A stretch of DNA of 64,000 nt from Ruminococcus sp. 210702-SL.1.03 (lineage in GTDB: Bacteria; Bacillota; Clostridia; Oscillospirales; Ruminococcaceae), in assembly GCF_020559915.1 (NCBI RefSeq), contig NZ_JAJCLZ010000013.1:30779-94778 (forward strand). The letters are read 5' to 3'. Shown here piece by piece: positions 42,939 to 52,467 of this stretch. The notes beneath the pieces are model-generated. The model saw nothing but the letters and a program-made list of their open reading frames with translations, was not told where the DNA came from and did no database searches. Position 1 is the stretch's first letter. Each line of letters opens with the position of its first letter. Position numbers and translations under genes: made by a program.

Positions 42939-43472
42939 ATGACAGAAAGAATGACAGAGCTGGGATTTAAGGCGGCGGACATCAAGGCGCTGGACATAAA
43001 CCCATTCAAGAACATCGGCGACAGATGGATGCTGATAACCGCAGGCGACGAGAACGACAGCAACACCATGACAGCTTCGTGGGGCGGACTGGGCGTAATG
43101 TGGGGCAAGAACGTAGCGATAGCCGTCATCCGCCCGCAGAGATACACCAAGAAATTCGTTGACGAGCAGGAGAGCTTTACCCTGAGCTTTTATCCTGACG
43201 ATAAGAAGCCTGCGCTGAGCTACTGTGGCTCGCACTCGGGAAAAGACATGGCTAAGGGCGAAAAGGCTGCCGCCGCGGGGCTGACTCCCCTTTACGTTGA
43301 CGGAACTGTCGCTTACGAAGAGGCTGACATGATACTGGTATGCAAAAAGCTTTACGAAGCGCCAGTAGACCCCAAGGGCTTTGCCGACGAGAGCCTTATA
43401 GCAAAATGGTACCCCGACAGCGATTTTCACGAGGCGTATGTAGCCGAGATAACCGCCGTATACACTAAGTAA
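42939..43472 (+). CDS. Flavin reductase family protein
   Basis: A 177-residue flavoprotein of the flavin reductase fold. The pattern WMLITAGDENDSNTMTASWGG and VAIAVIRPQRYTKKFVDE is typical for FMN binding. A Cys (SYCGSHSGKD) is present in the usual conserved loop. Similar in fold, not closely in sequence, to the protein at 27068-27664. AAAGGA precedes the ATG and a terminator follows. Confidence 0.88.
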   Translation: MTERMTELGFKAADIKALDINPFKNIGDRWMLITAGDENDSNTMTASWGGLGVMWGKNVAIAVIRPQRYTKKFVDEQESFTLSFYPDDKKPALSYCGSHSGKDMAKGEKAAAAGLTPLYVDGTVAYEEADMILVCKKLYEAPVDPKGFADESLIAKWYPDSDFHEAYVAEITAVYTK

Positions 43473-43479
43473 AACACTC

Positions 43480-43516
43480 TCTCCCCGTTTTTTAAGACAG
43501 ACGGGGAGATTTTTTG
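43480..43516 (+). terminator. Terminator after the flavin reductase gene
   Basis: TCTCCCCGT pairs with ACGGGGAGA (43480-43488 with 43501-43509) around a 12-base loop, followed by a 7-base T-rich run. Confidence 0.88.
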
Positions 43517-43557
43517 TAAACTTTTCATCAAAATGCCCAAAAAACATTCATAAAGCT

Positions 43558-43585
43558 TGCATTTCATATATAAACGTGGTATAAT
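43558..43585 (+). promoter_or_regulatory. Distal promoter of the arginine cluster
   Basis: TTGCAT (43558-43563), 16-bp spacer, TATAAT (43580-43585). Confidence 0.6.
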
Positions 43586-43640
43586 TTATTTGAATGGATA
43601 ATTTTGCGAGGGAGTTTAAACTCTTTTATAAATGCGGAAT

Positions 43641-43729
43641 ATACATAAAAATATGCAAGACGAGCAGTGTTATGCGCATATAAATGTGTTTTATACAGAT
43701 TTATCATGAGTTTTTTGCATATTTATAAA
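43641..43729 (+). promoter_or_regulatory. Candidate operator palindromes before argG
   Basis: An imperfect palindrome (43641-43657; TGCAT-N-ATGTA type on the minus strand) and a similar element TGCATATTTATAAA (43716-43729) lie between the promoters. They resemble an arginine-repressor box loosely but have a 6-base rather than 4-base centre, so the assignment is weak. Confidence 0.3.
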
Positions 43730-43747
43730 AAAGTTGTGCAAATACAC

Positions 43748-43775
43748 TTGACTTTTGCGCAAAAAGGTGTATAAT
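43748..43775 (+). promoter_or_regulatory. Proximal promoter of argG
   Basis: TTGACT (43748-43753), 16-bp spacer, TATAAT (43770-43775), about 100 bases before the start codon. Confidence 0.7.
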
Positions 43776-43877
43776 AGTGTTTATAGGAAAAGTTTATGCA
43801 CATCAAGCAGAAATGCCATAAACATACGGAAAGCGCAGCGGCGCATATCCGAAAAAAATGTAATGGAGGAATCAGCA

Positions 43878-45110
43878 ATGGCTAAGGAAATCAAAAAAGT
43901 TGTTCTCGCTTACTCCGGAGGACTCGACACTTCTATCATCATTCCGTGGCTCAAAGAAAACTACAACAACTGCGAGGTGATCGCCGTATCGGGTGACGTT
44001 GGTCAGGGTACCGAGCTTGACGGTCTTGAGGAAAAGGCTATCAAGACAGGCGCTTCCAAGCTTTATATCGAAGATCTGAAGAAAGAATTCATCGAAGATT
44101 ATGTATACCCCACCGTACAGGCAGGCGCTATATACGAAAATAAGTATCTGCTGGGTACTTCTTTCGCACGTCCCATCATCGCTAAGAGAATAGCTGAGAT
44201 AGCTATCGCAGAGGGCGCTGACGCTATCTGCCACGGCTGCACCGGCAAGGGCAACGACCAGGTAAGATTTGAGCTGGCTATAAAGAGATATGCTCCCGAT
44301 ATGGAGATAATCGCTCCCTGGAGAATTTGGGATCTCAAGAGCCGCGAGCAGGAGATAGAGTACGCTGAGGCGCACAACATCCCCCTCAAGATAAACAGAG
44401 AAACTAACTACTCTAAGGATAAGAACCTGTGGCACCTTTCTCACGAAGGTCTTGATCTTGAAGATCCTGCAAACGAGCCGCAGTACAACAAGCCCGGCTT
44501 CCTTGAGCTCGGCGTATCGCCCGAAATGGCTCCCGACAAGCCTACATACGTTACCATCCACTTTGAAAAGGGTATCCCTACCTCCGTTGACGGCGTAGAG
44601 ATGGACGGTCCTACACTGGTAGGCAAGCTGAACGAGCTGGGTGGAGCAAACGGCATAGGCCTTGCAGACCTTGTTGAGAACCGTCTGGTAGGTATGAAGT
44701 CGAGAGGCGTATACGAGACCCCCGGCGGAACTATACTCTACCACGCTCACGACGTACTCGAGACCATCACCCTCGATAAGGAGACCGCGCGCATCAAGCA
44801 GTACCTTTCGATCAAGTTTGCCGACGTAGTTTACAACGGTCAGTGGTACACTCCCCTGCGCGAGGCTATGAGCGCTTTCGTTACCGAAACTCAGAAGACC
44901 GTTACCGGCGACGTTAAGCTGAAGCTTTACAAAGGCAACATCATCAACGCAGGCGTTACCTCGCCCTACACTCTCTACGATGAAGAGGTAGCTACTTTCG
45001 ACGAAGACAACGTATACAATCAGGCTGATTCCGCTGGATTCATCAACCTCTTCGGTCTGCCCATCAAGGTTAGAGCAAAGCTCGAGCAGAAGAGAGGTCA
45101 GGCTGAATAA
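43878..45110 (+). CDS. argG: Argininosuccinate synthase
   Basis: A 410-residue enzyme that joins citrulline and aspartate with ATP. The P-loop is [26 protein letters not shown] and the following [16 protein letters not shown] segments are canonical. GGAGG lies 7 bases before the ATG at 43878; the longer in-frame extension would cover the promoter. First gene of the arginine cluster. Ile codons are mostly ATC, unlike later cluster genes that use ATA, which suggests stronger expression. Confidence 0.97.
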   Translation: MAKEIKKVVLAYSGGLDTSIIIPWLKENYNNCEVIAVSGDVGQGTELDGLEEKAIKTGASKLYIEDLKKEFIEDYVYPTVQAGAIYENKYLLGTSFARPIIAKRIAEIAIAEGADAICHGCTGKGNDQVRFELAIKRYAPDMEIIAPWRIWDLKSREQEIEYAEAHNIPLKINRETNYSKDKNLWHLSHEGLDLEDPANEPQYNKPGFLELGVSPEMAPDKPTYVTIHFEKGIPTSVDGVEMDGPTLVGKLNELGGANGIGLADLVENRLVGMKSRGVYETPGGTILYHAHDVLETITLDKETARIKQYLSIKFADVVYNGQWYTPLREAMSAFVTETQKTVTGDVKLKLYKGNIINAGVTSPYTLYDEEVATFDEDNVYNQADSAGFINLFGLPIKVRAKLEQKRGQAE

Positions 45111-45161
45111 TACAGCCGCTTGTGCATACATTCCGCAGCTTTTAATAAGGAGGAAACCCAA

Positions 45162-45605
45162 ATGTCCGATAAAGACAGCATTTTTGAACCTGCGATCGAA
45201 AAAAAAGTTGAGATAACGTATGACAGCCTTCCTAATTCCTCATTTGAAGACGTAAATCTCGGAGCAGCCAAATTCGTGAACGTAAATCTGAAAGAGGCTC
45301 ACTTCGACGATGTAAATATGGACAAGGTTCTTTTTAACAACATCAGCATGAAAACGGGCAAGTTTACCGACATTTACATGGTAAACTCCAGCTTTTTGGG
45401 CGTAAACCTCACCGGCTCGCGCTTCGGCTGCTCTATCATGAACAACGTTGAATTCAAGAACCCCGATCTGAAAAACTCACAGTTCGTACACTGTGATCTT
45501 TCAAATGTAGAGATCAATGACTGTAAGATCGACGGATTGAAGATCGACGGCGTAGACATCGCCAAGCTTCTTGAACAGCACAGGGAAGCTGAAGAAAACA
45601 ACTGA
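45162..45605 (+). CDS. Pentapeptide-repeat protein
   Basis: A 147-residue cytoplasmic protein. From residue 25 to 130 a five-residue pattern with Leu, Phe or Met at the centre recurs (NLGAAKFVNVNLKEAHFDDV and onward), forming a right-handed quadrilateral beta-helix. TAAGGAGG precedes the ATG. Proteins of this kind bind other proteins or mimic DNA, and the role is unknown. Its place between argG and argH, with a terminator after it, makes it part of the arginine transcript. Confidence 0.9.
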   Translation: MSDKDSIFEPAIEKKVEITYDSLPNSSFEDVNLGAAKFVNVNLKEAHFDDVNMDKVLFNNISMKTGKFTDIYMVNSSFLGVNLTGSRFGCSIMNNVEFKNPDLKNSQFVHCDLSNVEINDCKIDGLKIDGVDIAKLLEQHREAEENN

Positions 45606-45612
45606 TAAACTC

Positions 45613-45635
45613 GCTGCGCAGGGCTGCTGCGCAGC
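45613..45635 (+). other. Hairpin after the pentapeptide gene
   Basis: GCTGCGCAG pairs with CTGCGCAGC around a 5-base loop. It has no T run and lies directly before a second hairpin that does; possibly an RNA-stabilising or processing element. Confidence 0.55.
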
Positions 45636-45646
45636 ATAAGAAGAAA

Positions 45647-45689
45647 TGCGGCACCCGCTTTGCAATAGGCGGCGCCGCAAATCTTTTTT
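45647..45689 (+). terminator. Terminator-like hairpin between argG unit and argH
   Basis: TGCGGC pairs with GCCGCA with further inner pairing and is followed by ATCTTTTTT. No clear promoter follows, so argH probably depends on readthrough. Confidence 0.6.
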
Positions 45690-45726
45690 ATATTCTAACT
45701 TACCGTTTGAAAGGAAAGATAAACTT

Positions 45727-47112
45727 ATGTCAAACATGATGTGGGCGGGACGCTTTACAAAGCAGATCGACGAAAGAGTAAACGACTTCAACTCCTCTAT
45801 AAAATTCGACTCCAGAATGTACAAGAGCGATATAGAAGGCTCTATCGCGCACGCTACCATGCTCGGAGAATGCGGGATAATCGAAAAAAGCGAGAGCGAA
45901 AAAATAGTTGAGGGTCTGAAAGGCATACTCGCAGACATTGAGAGCGGCGCGCTGGAATTCGACCCCACCGCCGAAGATATACATATGTTTAACGAGTCAG
46001 AGCTTACAAAGCGTCTGGGCGCAGCAGGAAAAAGACTTCACACCGCGCGCAGCAGAAATGACCAGGTCGCGCTTGACATAAGACTTTATCTGAGAGATGA
46101 GATCAAGACCATCAAAAACTACGCCGCCGAGCTTATTGACGTTATAGTAGAGCTGGCGGAGAAGAATACTGAGACGGTAATGCCGGGCTACACGCATATG
46201 CAGCGTGCGCAGCCTATAACATTTGCACACCACCTGCTCGCATATGCGCAAATGCTGCTGAGAGATATGGGCAGGCTGGACGATACCTACAAGAGAATGA
46301 ACGTACTGCCCCTGGGCTCGTGCGCGCTTGCGGGAACTACTTACCCGATAAACAGACAGCGCGTTTGCGACCTGCTGGGCTTTGACGAAGTTATGGGAAA
46401 CTCGCTGGACGGCGTTTCAGACAGAGATTTCTGCATAGAGCTGGCTTCGGCTATCTCGATACTGATGATGCACCTTTCCAGATTCTCGGAAGAGATAATC
46501 ATGTGGTGCTCTTGGGAATTTAAGTTCGTAGAGCTTGACGACGCATACGCTACCGGCTCTTCGATAATGCCGCAGAAGAAAAACCCCGACGTTACCGAGC
46601 TGATACGCGGCAAGACGGGCAGAGTTTACGGCGACCTCAACACACTGCTCACTATGATGAAGGGCATACCGCTTGCCTACAACAAAGATATGCAGGAGGA
46701 CAAGGAAGCTATATTCGACGCGGTAGACACTGTGAAGCTTTGCCTGAAAACATTTATACCCATGCTGGCGACTATGAAAGTACTGCCAGAGAATATGCGA
46801 GCGGCGGCGGCTAAGGGCTTTATAAACGCTACCGACTGCGCCGACTACCTCGTGAAAAAGGGCATGCCTTTCCGCGACGCTTACAAGGCTACCGGCACGC
46901 TGGTGCACATCTGCATAGAAAAGGGCGTAACGCTGGAAACTCTGCCGATAGAGGAGTACAAGGCGGTATGCGATACATTTGAGAGCGACGTTTACGAAGC
47001 TATCAGTCTGGACACCTGCGTAATGCAGAGAAAGTCTGAAGGCGGCCCTGCTCCCGAAACTGTAAAGGCGCAGCTCGAAAAGATAAAGGTGAAGCTGAGT
47101 GAGATCCGATAA
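45727..47112 (+). CDS. argH: Argininosuccinate lyase
   Basis: A 461-residue homotetrameric lyase giving arginine and fumarate. N-terminal MWAGRFTKQID, the catalytic His in YTHMQRAQPIT, and the mobile loop GSSIMPQKKNPD with its Ser are diagnostic. AAAGGAAAG precedes the ATG at 45727; the frame extends further upstream but crosses the hairpin region. It overlaps the next gene by 14 bases. Confidence 0.97.
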   Translation: MSNMMWAGRFTKQIDERVNDFNSSIKFDSRMYKSDIEGSIAHATMLGECGIIEKSESEKIVEGLKGILADIESGALEFDPTAEDIHMFNESELTKRLGAAGKRLHTARSRNDQVALDIRLYLRDEIKTIKNYAAELIDVIVELAEKNTETVMPGYTHMQRAQPITFAHHLLAYAQMLLRDMGRLDDTYKRMNVLPLGSCALAGTTYPINRQRVCDLLGFDEVMGNSLDGVSDRDFCIELASAISILMMHLSRFSEEIIMWCSWEFKFVELDDAYATGSSIMPQKKNPDVTELIRGKTGRVYGDLNTLLTMMKGIPLAYNKDMQEDKEAIFDAVDTVKLCLKTFIPMLATMKVLPENMRAAAAKGFINATDCADYLVKKGMPFRDAYKATGTLVHICIEKGVTLETLPIEEYKAVCDTFESDVYEAISLDTCVMQRKSEGGPAPETVKAQLEKIKVKLSEIR

Positions 47113-47617
47113 CGGGCGCGGACTGAAAACATGGCAGAAAGCGCTGATAGTCGGCGCGGGGTGGACGGCGGTGAACCTGCTGATAAAGCTGCTGGCGGAT
47201 ACCCTGCTGAACAGCATACTTCTGCACGTTGCGTACATCATGATACTCTCCCCTGCCATAACGCTTATAGTAAGCTTTATGTTCACGCGCAAGTGCGGGC
47301 TGAAAGCATGGCTGCCGTGCGTGATGGCGGTCGGCGCGGTGATACTCTACATCGCCTGCGGCTTCAAAACGCTAAGCCCTAACTTTTTGATAGAAACGGC
47401 GGTATGCGGGTTCTTCGGCTTCGGTACAGGCAATATCTTCAAGGACGAAGTATCGGTAGCCGTGCAGGAGGACAGGGACAGCGAGAGGAAAAAGCGCGAG
47501 CAGGAGCGCGAGAAGCGCTATGTATCAGTGCTGAAAGCCACCGAGCAGGATATGCGCGAGATGGAGAACGGCTGTTTGGACGATTCGGATAATTCGGCAA
47601 AGAAAAAACACAAATGA
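47099..47617 (+). CDS. Uncharacterised membrane protein with charged tail
   Basis: A 172-residue protein starting at GTG within the end of argH. Four hydrophobic segments (about 12-35, 40-60, 68-88, 94-112) are followed by a C-terminal charged helix rich in Glu, Arg and Lys (about 118-160), a likely coiled coil. Translational coupling with argH puts it in the arginine operon. Not recognised; a transporter or regulator is possible. Confidence 0.7.
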   Translation: MRSDNGRGLKTWQKALIVGAGWTAVNLLIKLLADTLLNSILLHVAYIMILSPAITLIVSFMFTRKCGLKAWLPCVMAVGAVILYIACGFKTLSPNFLIETAVCGFFGFGTGNIFKDEVSVAVQEDRDSERKKREQEREKRYVSVLKATEQDMREMENGCLDDSDNSAKKKHK

Positions 47618-47634
47618 AAGGTTCTGAAAGCCTT

Positions 47635-48582
47635 ATGAAAACAAAGGTATTTATAGACGGAAGCGCAGGCACTACGGGCTTGCAGATATACGAGCGTTTC
47701 GCAAAGCGCGACGACATAGAGATATTGCAGATAGACGAGGAAAAGCGCAAGGACAATGCGGCGAGAAAAGAGATAATAAACTCTTCCGACATAACGTTTC
47801 TCTGCCTGCCCGACGCGGCGGCGGTAGAGGCGGTATCGCTGATAGAGAACCCGAACGTGAGGGTGATAGACGCTTCCACCGCGCACCGCACCGACCCCGC
47901 ATGGGACTACGGATTTCCAGAGCTTTCGGCTGAGCACAGAGCGAACATCGCGAAGTCGAAAAGAGTTGCGAACCCCGGTTGCTACGCGAGCGGATTTATA
48001 AGCCTTGTTTACCCGCTGGTGCAGGCGGGCGTACTGCCCGAAGATTACCCGCTGGTGAGCCACGCGGTATCGGGATACAGCGGCGGCGGCAAAAAGATGA
48101 TAGCGGCGATAGAGGGCGCGGACAAGACCTTTGAGATGGCATCGCCCAGACAGTACGCGCTGGCGCAGAGCCACAAACACCTGCCAGAAATGCAGAAAGT
48201 CTGCGGGCTGAGATACAAGCCGATGTTCAACCCGATAGTGGACGACTACTACTGCGGCATGGTGGTATCGGTACCGCTCATCACGAGAAGCCTTGCTAAG
48301 AAATACACGCCCGCGGACATACACGAGATACTCGCGGCGCACTACGATGGACAAAATTTCGTAAAAGTAATGGAGCTTGGCGGGGCGGAAACGTTGCCTG
48401 ACGGCTTCCTCGCGGCGAACACGCTTGCGGGCACTAACAATATGCAGATATTCGTTTTCGGCAACGACGAGCAGATACTGCTTGCTTCGCGGCTTGACAA
48501 CCTCGGCAAGGGCGCGAGCGGCGCGGCTGTACAGAACATGAACATAATGCTCGGGCTGGACGAAACTACGGGGCTTATCTAA
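47635..48582 (+). CDS. argC: N-acetyl-gamma-glutamyl-phosphate reductase (type 2)
   Basis: A 315-residue reductase. It has the shorter type-2 form: an N-terminal IDGSAGTTGLQIYE loop for NADP and the active-site Cys in NPGCYASGF. HAVSGYSGGGKKM contains the second conserved region. ATG 47635 is preferred, because the ATG at 47614 lies before the AAAGG site. It reduces N-acetylglutamyl phosphate to the semialdehyde. Confidence 0.94.
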   Translation: MKTKVFIDGSAGTTGLQIYERFAKRDDIEILQIDEEKRKDNAARKEIINSSDITFLCLPDAAAVEAVSLIENPNVRVIDASTAHRTDPAWDYGFPELSAEHRANIAKSKRVANPGCYASGFISLVYPLVQAGVLPEDYPLVSHAVSGYSGGGKKMIAAIEGADKTFEMASPRQYALAQSHKHLPEMQKVCGLRYKPMFNPIVDDYYCGMVVSVPLITRSLAKKYTPADIHEILAAHYDGQNFVKVMELGGAETLPDGFLAANTLAGTNNMQIFVFGNDEQILLASRLDNLGKGASGAAVQNMNIMLGLDETTGLI

Positions 48583-48612
48583 AAAGTGAGCTTACAAAAG
48601 AAGGTCGGCGGT

Positions 48613-49080
48613 ATGGCGGAGCTTTACGGGCTGCTGAAAATGCTCGGCATAAGCTATGAAGAGATAGAGCACGAAGCCGTTTACACCATAGAGCAGGCGC
48701 AGAGAATAAAGCGCATGACAGACGGCGCGGGCTGCAAAAATCTGTTCCTTACCGACCGCAAAGGCGGGTATATACTGGCTGTTTTGCAAGAGGACAAGCG
48801 CGCAGACCTGAAAGCCTTAGCGTCGCTTTACGGCGTGAAAAAGCTCAGCTTCGCGAGCGATGAGCAATTGAGCGAAGTACTGGGGCTGACCCGCGGGAGC
48901 GTAACGCCTATGGGGCTGATAAACGACAAGGATCACGCGGTGAAACTTGCGATAGACGGCGAACTGCGCGGCAGGAAGCTGCTCTTTCACCCGAATGTGA
49001 ACACGCGGACTATCAGCATAACGGCTGACGACCTTATAAAATACATCGAATATTTCGGCAACGAATATAAATATTTCTGA
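48613..49080 (+). CDS. YbaK/ProX-type aminoacyl-tRNA deacylase
   Basis: A 155-residue editing domain protein. The pattern HEAVYTIEQAQRIKRMTDGAGCKNLFLTDRKGGYILAVL and the ending RGSVTPMGLIND with FHPNVNTRTISI fit the YbaK/ProX family that clears mischarged tRNA, for example Ala- or Cys-tRNA(Pro). ATG 48613 is chosen, since AAGG lies 8 bases upstream; a GTG at 48586 is an alternative. Its place between argC and argJ has no obvious metabolic reason. Confidence 0.85.
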   Translation: MAELYGLLKMLGISYEEIEHEAVYTIEQAQRIKRMTDGAGCKNLFLTDRKGGYILAVLQEDKRADLKALASLYGVKKLSFASDEQLSEVLGLTRGSVTPMGLINDKDHAVKLAIDGELRGRKLLFHPNVNTRTISITADDLIKYIEYFGNEYKYF

Positions 49081-49109
49081 AATCATCACTAGAAAGGACT
49101 GCTGCTGAT

Positions 49110-50366
49110 ATGAAAAACATAACTTTCAAAAGCTTTGACGGATACAAGTATGTAGAAGGCGGCGTTTGCGCTGCCAAGGGCTTCAAGGCTAACGGCGTAT
49201 ATGCAGGGATAAAGAAGAATGACAAGAAGAAAAACGACCTTACGGTAATAGTATCGGACGCCGAGTGCTGCGCGGCTGCGGTATACACCCAGAACAAGGT
49301 AAAGGGCGCGCCTGTTACCGTTACCAAAAAGAACCTCACCGTTACGGGCGGCAAGGCTAAGGCCGTCATCGCGAACTCTAAGAACGCAAACACCTGCAAC
49401 TCTGACGGCGAGGAGAAAGCATTCAGAATGTGCGAGCTGGCGGCGGAGAGCGTAGGCTGCAAGCCGCAGGAAGTCATCGTGGCTTCCACAGGCGTTATCG
49501 GTCAGAAGCTGCCGATAGAGCCGATAGAAAAGGCTATGCCAGAGCTGATAAGCGGGCTGAGCTATACGGGCAACGACGCGGCGGCAGAGGCTATAATGAC
49601 TACCGATACTTTCCCGAAGCAGGTGGCGGTAGAATTCACCGCGGGCGGCAAGGTATGCAGACTGGGCGGAATGGCTAAGGGCAGCGGAATGATACACCCG
49701 AACATGGCTACCACGCTGAACTTCATCACCACCGACTGCGCGGTATCGAGCGAGATGCTGCAAAAGGCGCTGAGCGAGATAGTGAAGATAACATACAACT
49801 GCCTTTCGATAGACGGCGACCAGTCTACGAACGACATGGTAACGCTTTTATCCAACGGACTGGCGGGCAACGCCGAGATATGCGCCGAGGGCGAGGACTA
49901 CGACGTATTCAAACAAGCGCTGTACATCGTGATGATGAACATGACGAGAATGCTGGCTAAGGACGGCGAGGGCGCTACAAAGCTGCTGGAATGCACCGTT
50001 TCGGGCGCGAAAGACCAGGACACTGCCATCACGGTGGCAAAGAGCGTTATCTGCTCTTCCCTCTTCAAAGCGGCGATGTTCGGCGAGGACGCAAACTGGG
50101 GACGCATACTCTGCGCGGTGGGCTACGCCGACGCGGACTTTGACATAAACGCGGTGGACGTAAAGATAAGCTCGGCTAAGGGCGAGATACACGTTTGCGA
50201 AAACGGCGCGGGCATAGATTTCTCAGAAGAAACAGCCGCGCAGGTGCTCTCTGCCGACGAGATAAGCGTAAACATCACGATAGGCGGCGGAAGCGGCAGC
50301 GCTACGGCTTGGGGCTGCGACCTGACCTACGATTACGTCAAGATAAACGGCGATTACAGAACTTGA
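49110..50366 (+). CDS. argJ: Bifunctional ornithine acetyltransferase/N-acetylglutamate synthase
   Basis: A 418-residue Ntn-type enzyme that recycles the acetyl group between acetylornithine and glutamate. The autocleavage site is the second Thr of NMATTLNF, preceded by GMAKGSGMIHP. C-terminal DLTYDYVKIN is typical. The presence of argJ means that the cyclic acetyl pathway is used, consistent with the absence of argA and argE. AAAGGA precedes the ATG. Confidence 0.96.
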   Translation: MKNITFKSFDGYKYVEGGVCAAKGFKANGVYAGIKKNDKKKNDLTVIVSDAECCAAAVYTQNKVKGAPVTVTKKNLTVTGGKAKAVIANSKNANTCNSDGEEKAFRMCELAAESVGCKPQEVIVASTGVIGQKLPIEPIEKAMPELISGLSYTGNDAAAEAIMTTDTFPKQVAVEFTAGGKVCRLGGMAKGSGMIHPNMATTLNFITTDCAVSSEMLQKALSEIVKITYNCLSIDGDQSTNDMVTLLSNGLAGNAEICAEGEDYDVFKQALYIVMMNMTRMLAKDGEGATKLLECTVSGAKDQDTAITVAKSVICSSLFKAAMFGEDANWGRILCAVGYADADFDINAVDVKISSAKGEIHVCENGAGIDFSEETAAQVLSADEISVNITIGGGSGSATAWGCDLTYDYVKINGDYRT

Positions 50367-50395
50367 TATTACAGTAAAAGAGTAAAGGAAGTAAA

Positions 50396-51256
50396 ATGAT
50401 GGATATTTCAAATGAAATGCGTTCGCAGATACTTATCGACGCGCTGCCTTACATTCAGAAGTACCATAACAAGATAGTAGTGGTAAAATACGGCGGCAAC
50501 GCCATGACGAACGCCGAGCTGAAAGAAGCCGTGATGAGCGACATAGTACTGCTTACAGAAGTTGGCATAAAGGTGGTGCTGGTGCACGGCGGCGGCCCTG
50601 AGATAAACGCTATGCTCAAAAGAGTAGGCATAGAGAGCAAATTCATCGGCGGGCTGAGATACACCGATAAGGAAACTATCGATATAGTAAAGATGGTGCT
50701 TTGCGGCAAGCTGAATAAAGAGCTTGTGAGCGCCCTGCAGCTGCACGGTGCGAAAGCGCTGGGACTTTGCGGCATAGACGGACAGATGATAATGGCAGAA
50801 AAGCTGGACAGCGACGTAGACTTAGGCTATGTTGGTCAGATACAGAAGATAACCACGAAGCCGATACTCGACGCGCTGAACAACGGCTATGTGCCGATAA
50901 TATCTACCGTGGCTACCTCTGCCGACGGACAGAGCTACAACATAAACGCGGACACTGCGGCGGCAAGGATCGCGAGCTGTCTGCGCGCGGAAAATCTGAT
51001 ACTTATGACCGACATCGCGGGACTGCTGAAAGACAAGGACGACCCGAGCACGCTGATACCCACCGTAAACGTGAGCGACGTGCCCTACCTGAAAAAGACG
51101 GGCATAATCAGCGGCGGAATGATACCCAAGATAGAGTGCTGCGTAGAAGCGGTGCGCCGCGGAGTTAAAAAGACCTCGATAATCGACGGCAGGATACCGC
51201 ACTCGATACTGATAGAGCTGCTCTCGAACGAGGGCGCGGGCACGCAGTTTATTTGA
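50396..51256 (+). CDS. argB: Acetylglutamate kinase
   Basis: A 286-residue amino-acid kinase. KYGGNAM at residues 27-33 binds phosphate, VHGGGPEI binds acetylglutamate, and GGMIPKIECC near the C-terminus is typical of arginine-inhibited forms. AAAGGAAG precedes ATG 50396. It overlaps with the upstream in-frame extension of argD. Confidence 0.97.
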   Translation: MMDISNEMRSQILIDALPYIQKYHNKIVVVKYGGNAMTNAELKEAVMSDIVLLTEVGIKVVLVHGGGPEINAMLKRVGIESKFIGGLRYTDKETIDIVKMVLCGKLNKELVSALQLHGAKALGLCGIDGQMIMAEKLDSDVDLGYVGQIQKITTKPILDALNNGYVPIISTVATSADGQSYNINADTAAARIASCLRAENLILMTDIAGLLKDKDDPSTLIPTVNVSDVPYLKKTGIISGGMIPKIECCVEAVRRGVKKTSIIDGRIPHSILIELLSNEGAGTQFI

Positions 51257-51273
51257 CGAAAAGAGAGATAGAT

Positions 51274-52452
51274 ATGGACACTATTAAGGAATTTAACGAG
51301 CACGTCATGGGCTCATACGGCAGGTACGATCTGGTGCTGGAGAAAGGCACGGAGCGCACGGCGGTAGACGAAAACGGCAAAGAGTACATCGACTTCGGCT
51401 CGGGCATTGGCGTAAACAGCCTCGGCTTCTGCAACGAAGCGTGGGTAAAGGCGGTTTGCGAGCAGGCGAACAGCATACAGCACACCTCTAACTACTACTA
51501 CACCAAAGTGCAGGCAGACTTCGCGAAAAAGCTTTGCGAGAGCACGGGCTACGAGAAGATATTCTTCGGCAACAGCGGCGCGGAAGCGAACGAATGCGCC
51601 ATCAAGATAGCGAGAAAGTACAGCTTTGACAAATACGGCAAAGAAGCTGAGAGGAACATTATTATCACGCTGGTAAACAGTTTTCACGGCAGAACTATGG
51701 CTACCCTTTCGGCCACGGGGCAGGACGTTTTCCACAACTACTTCTTCCCTTTCCTGCCGGGATTTGTGAACGTAAAAGCTAACGACATTGCAGACCTAAA
51801 GGCAAAGCTTACGGAGTACGAAGGCAAGGTTTGCGCCGTAATGTTTGAATTTATACAGGGCGAGGGCGGCGTGATCCCGCTCGAAAAGGCATTTGTAGAC
51901 GCTATTTTCGAGGAGTGCGGCAAGCGCGACATACTCACCATAGCGGACGAAGTGCAGACGGGCGCAGGCAGAACTGGCAAGTTCCTGACCTCGCAGAACT
52001 ACGGCGTACAGCCCGACATCACTACCCTTGCAAAAGGCGTAGCGGGCGGCGTGCCCATAGGCATATGCATGGCGGGTAAGAAGTGCTGCGATACGCTGAC
52101 ACCCGGCACGCACGGCTCGACATTCGGCGGAAACCCCCTCGCCTGCGCGGGCGGAAACGCGGTGCTTGACACGGTACTGGCTGAGGGCTTCCTCGACGAG
52201 GTGAACAAGAAGGGCGAATACTTCCGCAAAAAGCTCGCCGAGATACCCGAAGTAGAGGGCGTAGACGGAATGGGGCTGATGCTCGGCATACGGCTAAAGA
52301 GCAAGAACGCGAGCGAGGTATGCAAGGCTTGTTTGGAAAACGGACTGCTGATACTCACCGCGAAAACTAAGCTGAGATTTTTGCCCCCGCTGAACATCTC
52401 ATACGCCGAGATAGACAAGGGCATAGAGATACTGACCAAGATACTTGGATAA
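51274..52452 (+). CDS. argD: Acetylornithine aminotransferase
   Basis: A 392-residue PLP-dependent class-III transaminase. Visible are GSGIGVNSLGF, NSGAEANECAIKIAR, HGRTMATLSATGQ, DEVQTGAGRTG and the PLP Lys in TTLAKGVAGG. ATG 51274 is preferred as AAAGAGAG lies before it; a TTG at 51253 would overlap argB by 4 bases. Converts acetylglutamate semialdehyde to acetylornithine. Confidence 0.96.
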   Translation: MDTIKEFNEHVMGSYGRYDLVLEKGTERTAVDENGKEYIDFGSGIGVNSLGFCNEAWVKAVCEQANSIQHTSNYYYTKVQADFAKKLCESTGYEKIFFGNSGAEANECAIKIARKYSFDKYGKEAERNIIITLVNSFHGRTMATLSATGQDVFHNYFFPFLPGFVNVKANDIADLKAKLTEYEGKVCAVMFEFIQGEGGVIPLEKAFVDAIFEECGKRDILTIADEVQTGAGRTGKFLTSQNYGVQPDITTLAKGVAGGVPIGICMAGKKCCDTLTPGTHGSTFGGNPLACAGGNAVLDTVLAEGFLDEVNKKGEYFRKKLAEIPEVEGVDGMGLMLGIRLKSKNASEVCKACLENGLLILTAKTKLRFLPPLNISYAEIDKGIEILTKILG

Positions 52453-52467
52453 GAAAGGAAAATATAC

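Larger units (their letters stand above)
43517..43877 (+). other. Control region upstream of argG
   Basis: Long AT-rich non-coding stretch that holds two tandem promoters (43558-43585 and 43748-43775), several short AT palindromes, and the argG ribosome binding site. I see no open reading frame with supporting signals. Confidence 0.6.

Noticed and set aside
43872-45161. 429-residue minus-strand frame
   Set aside because: Shadow of argG; composition follows the complementary codons of a highly biased gene.
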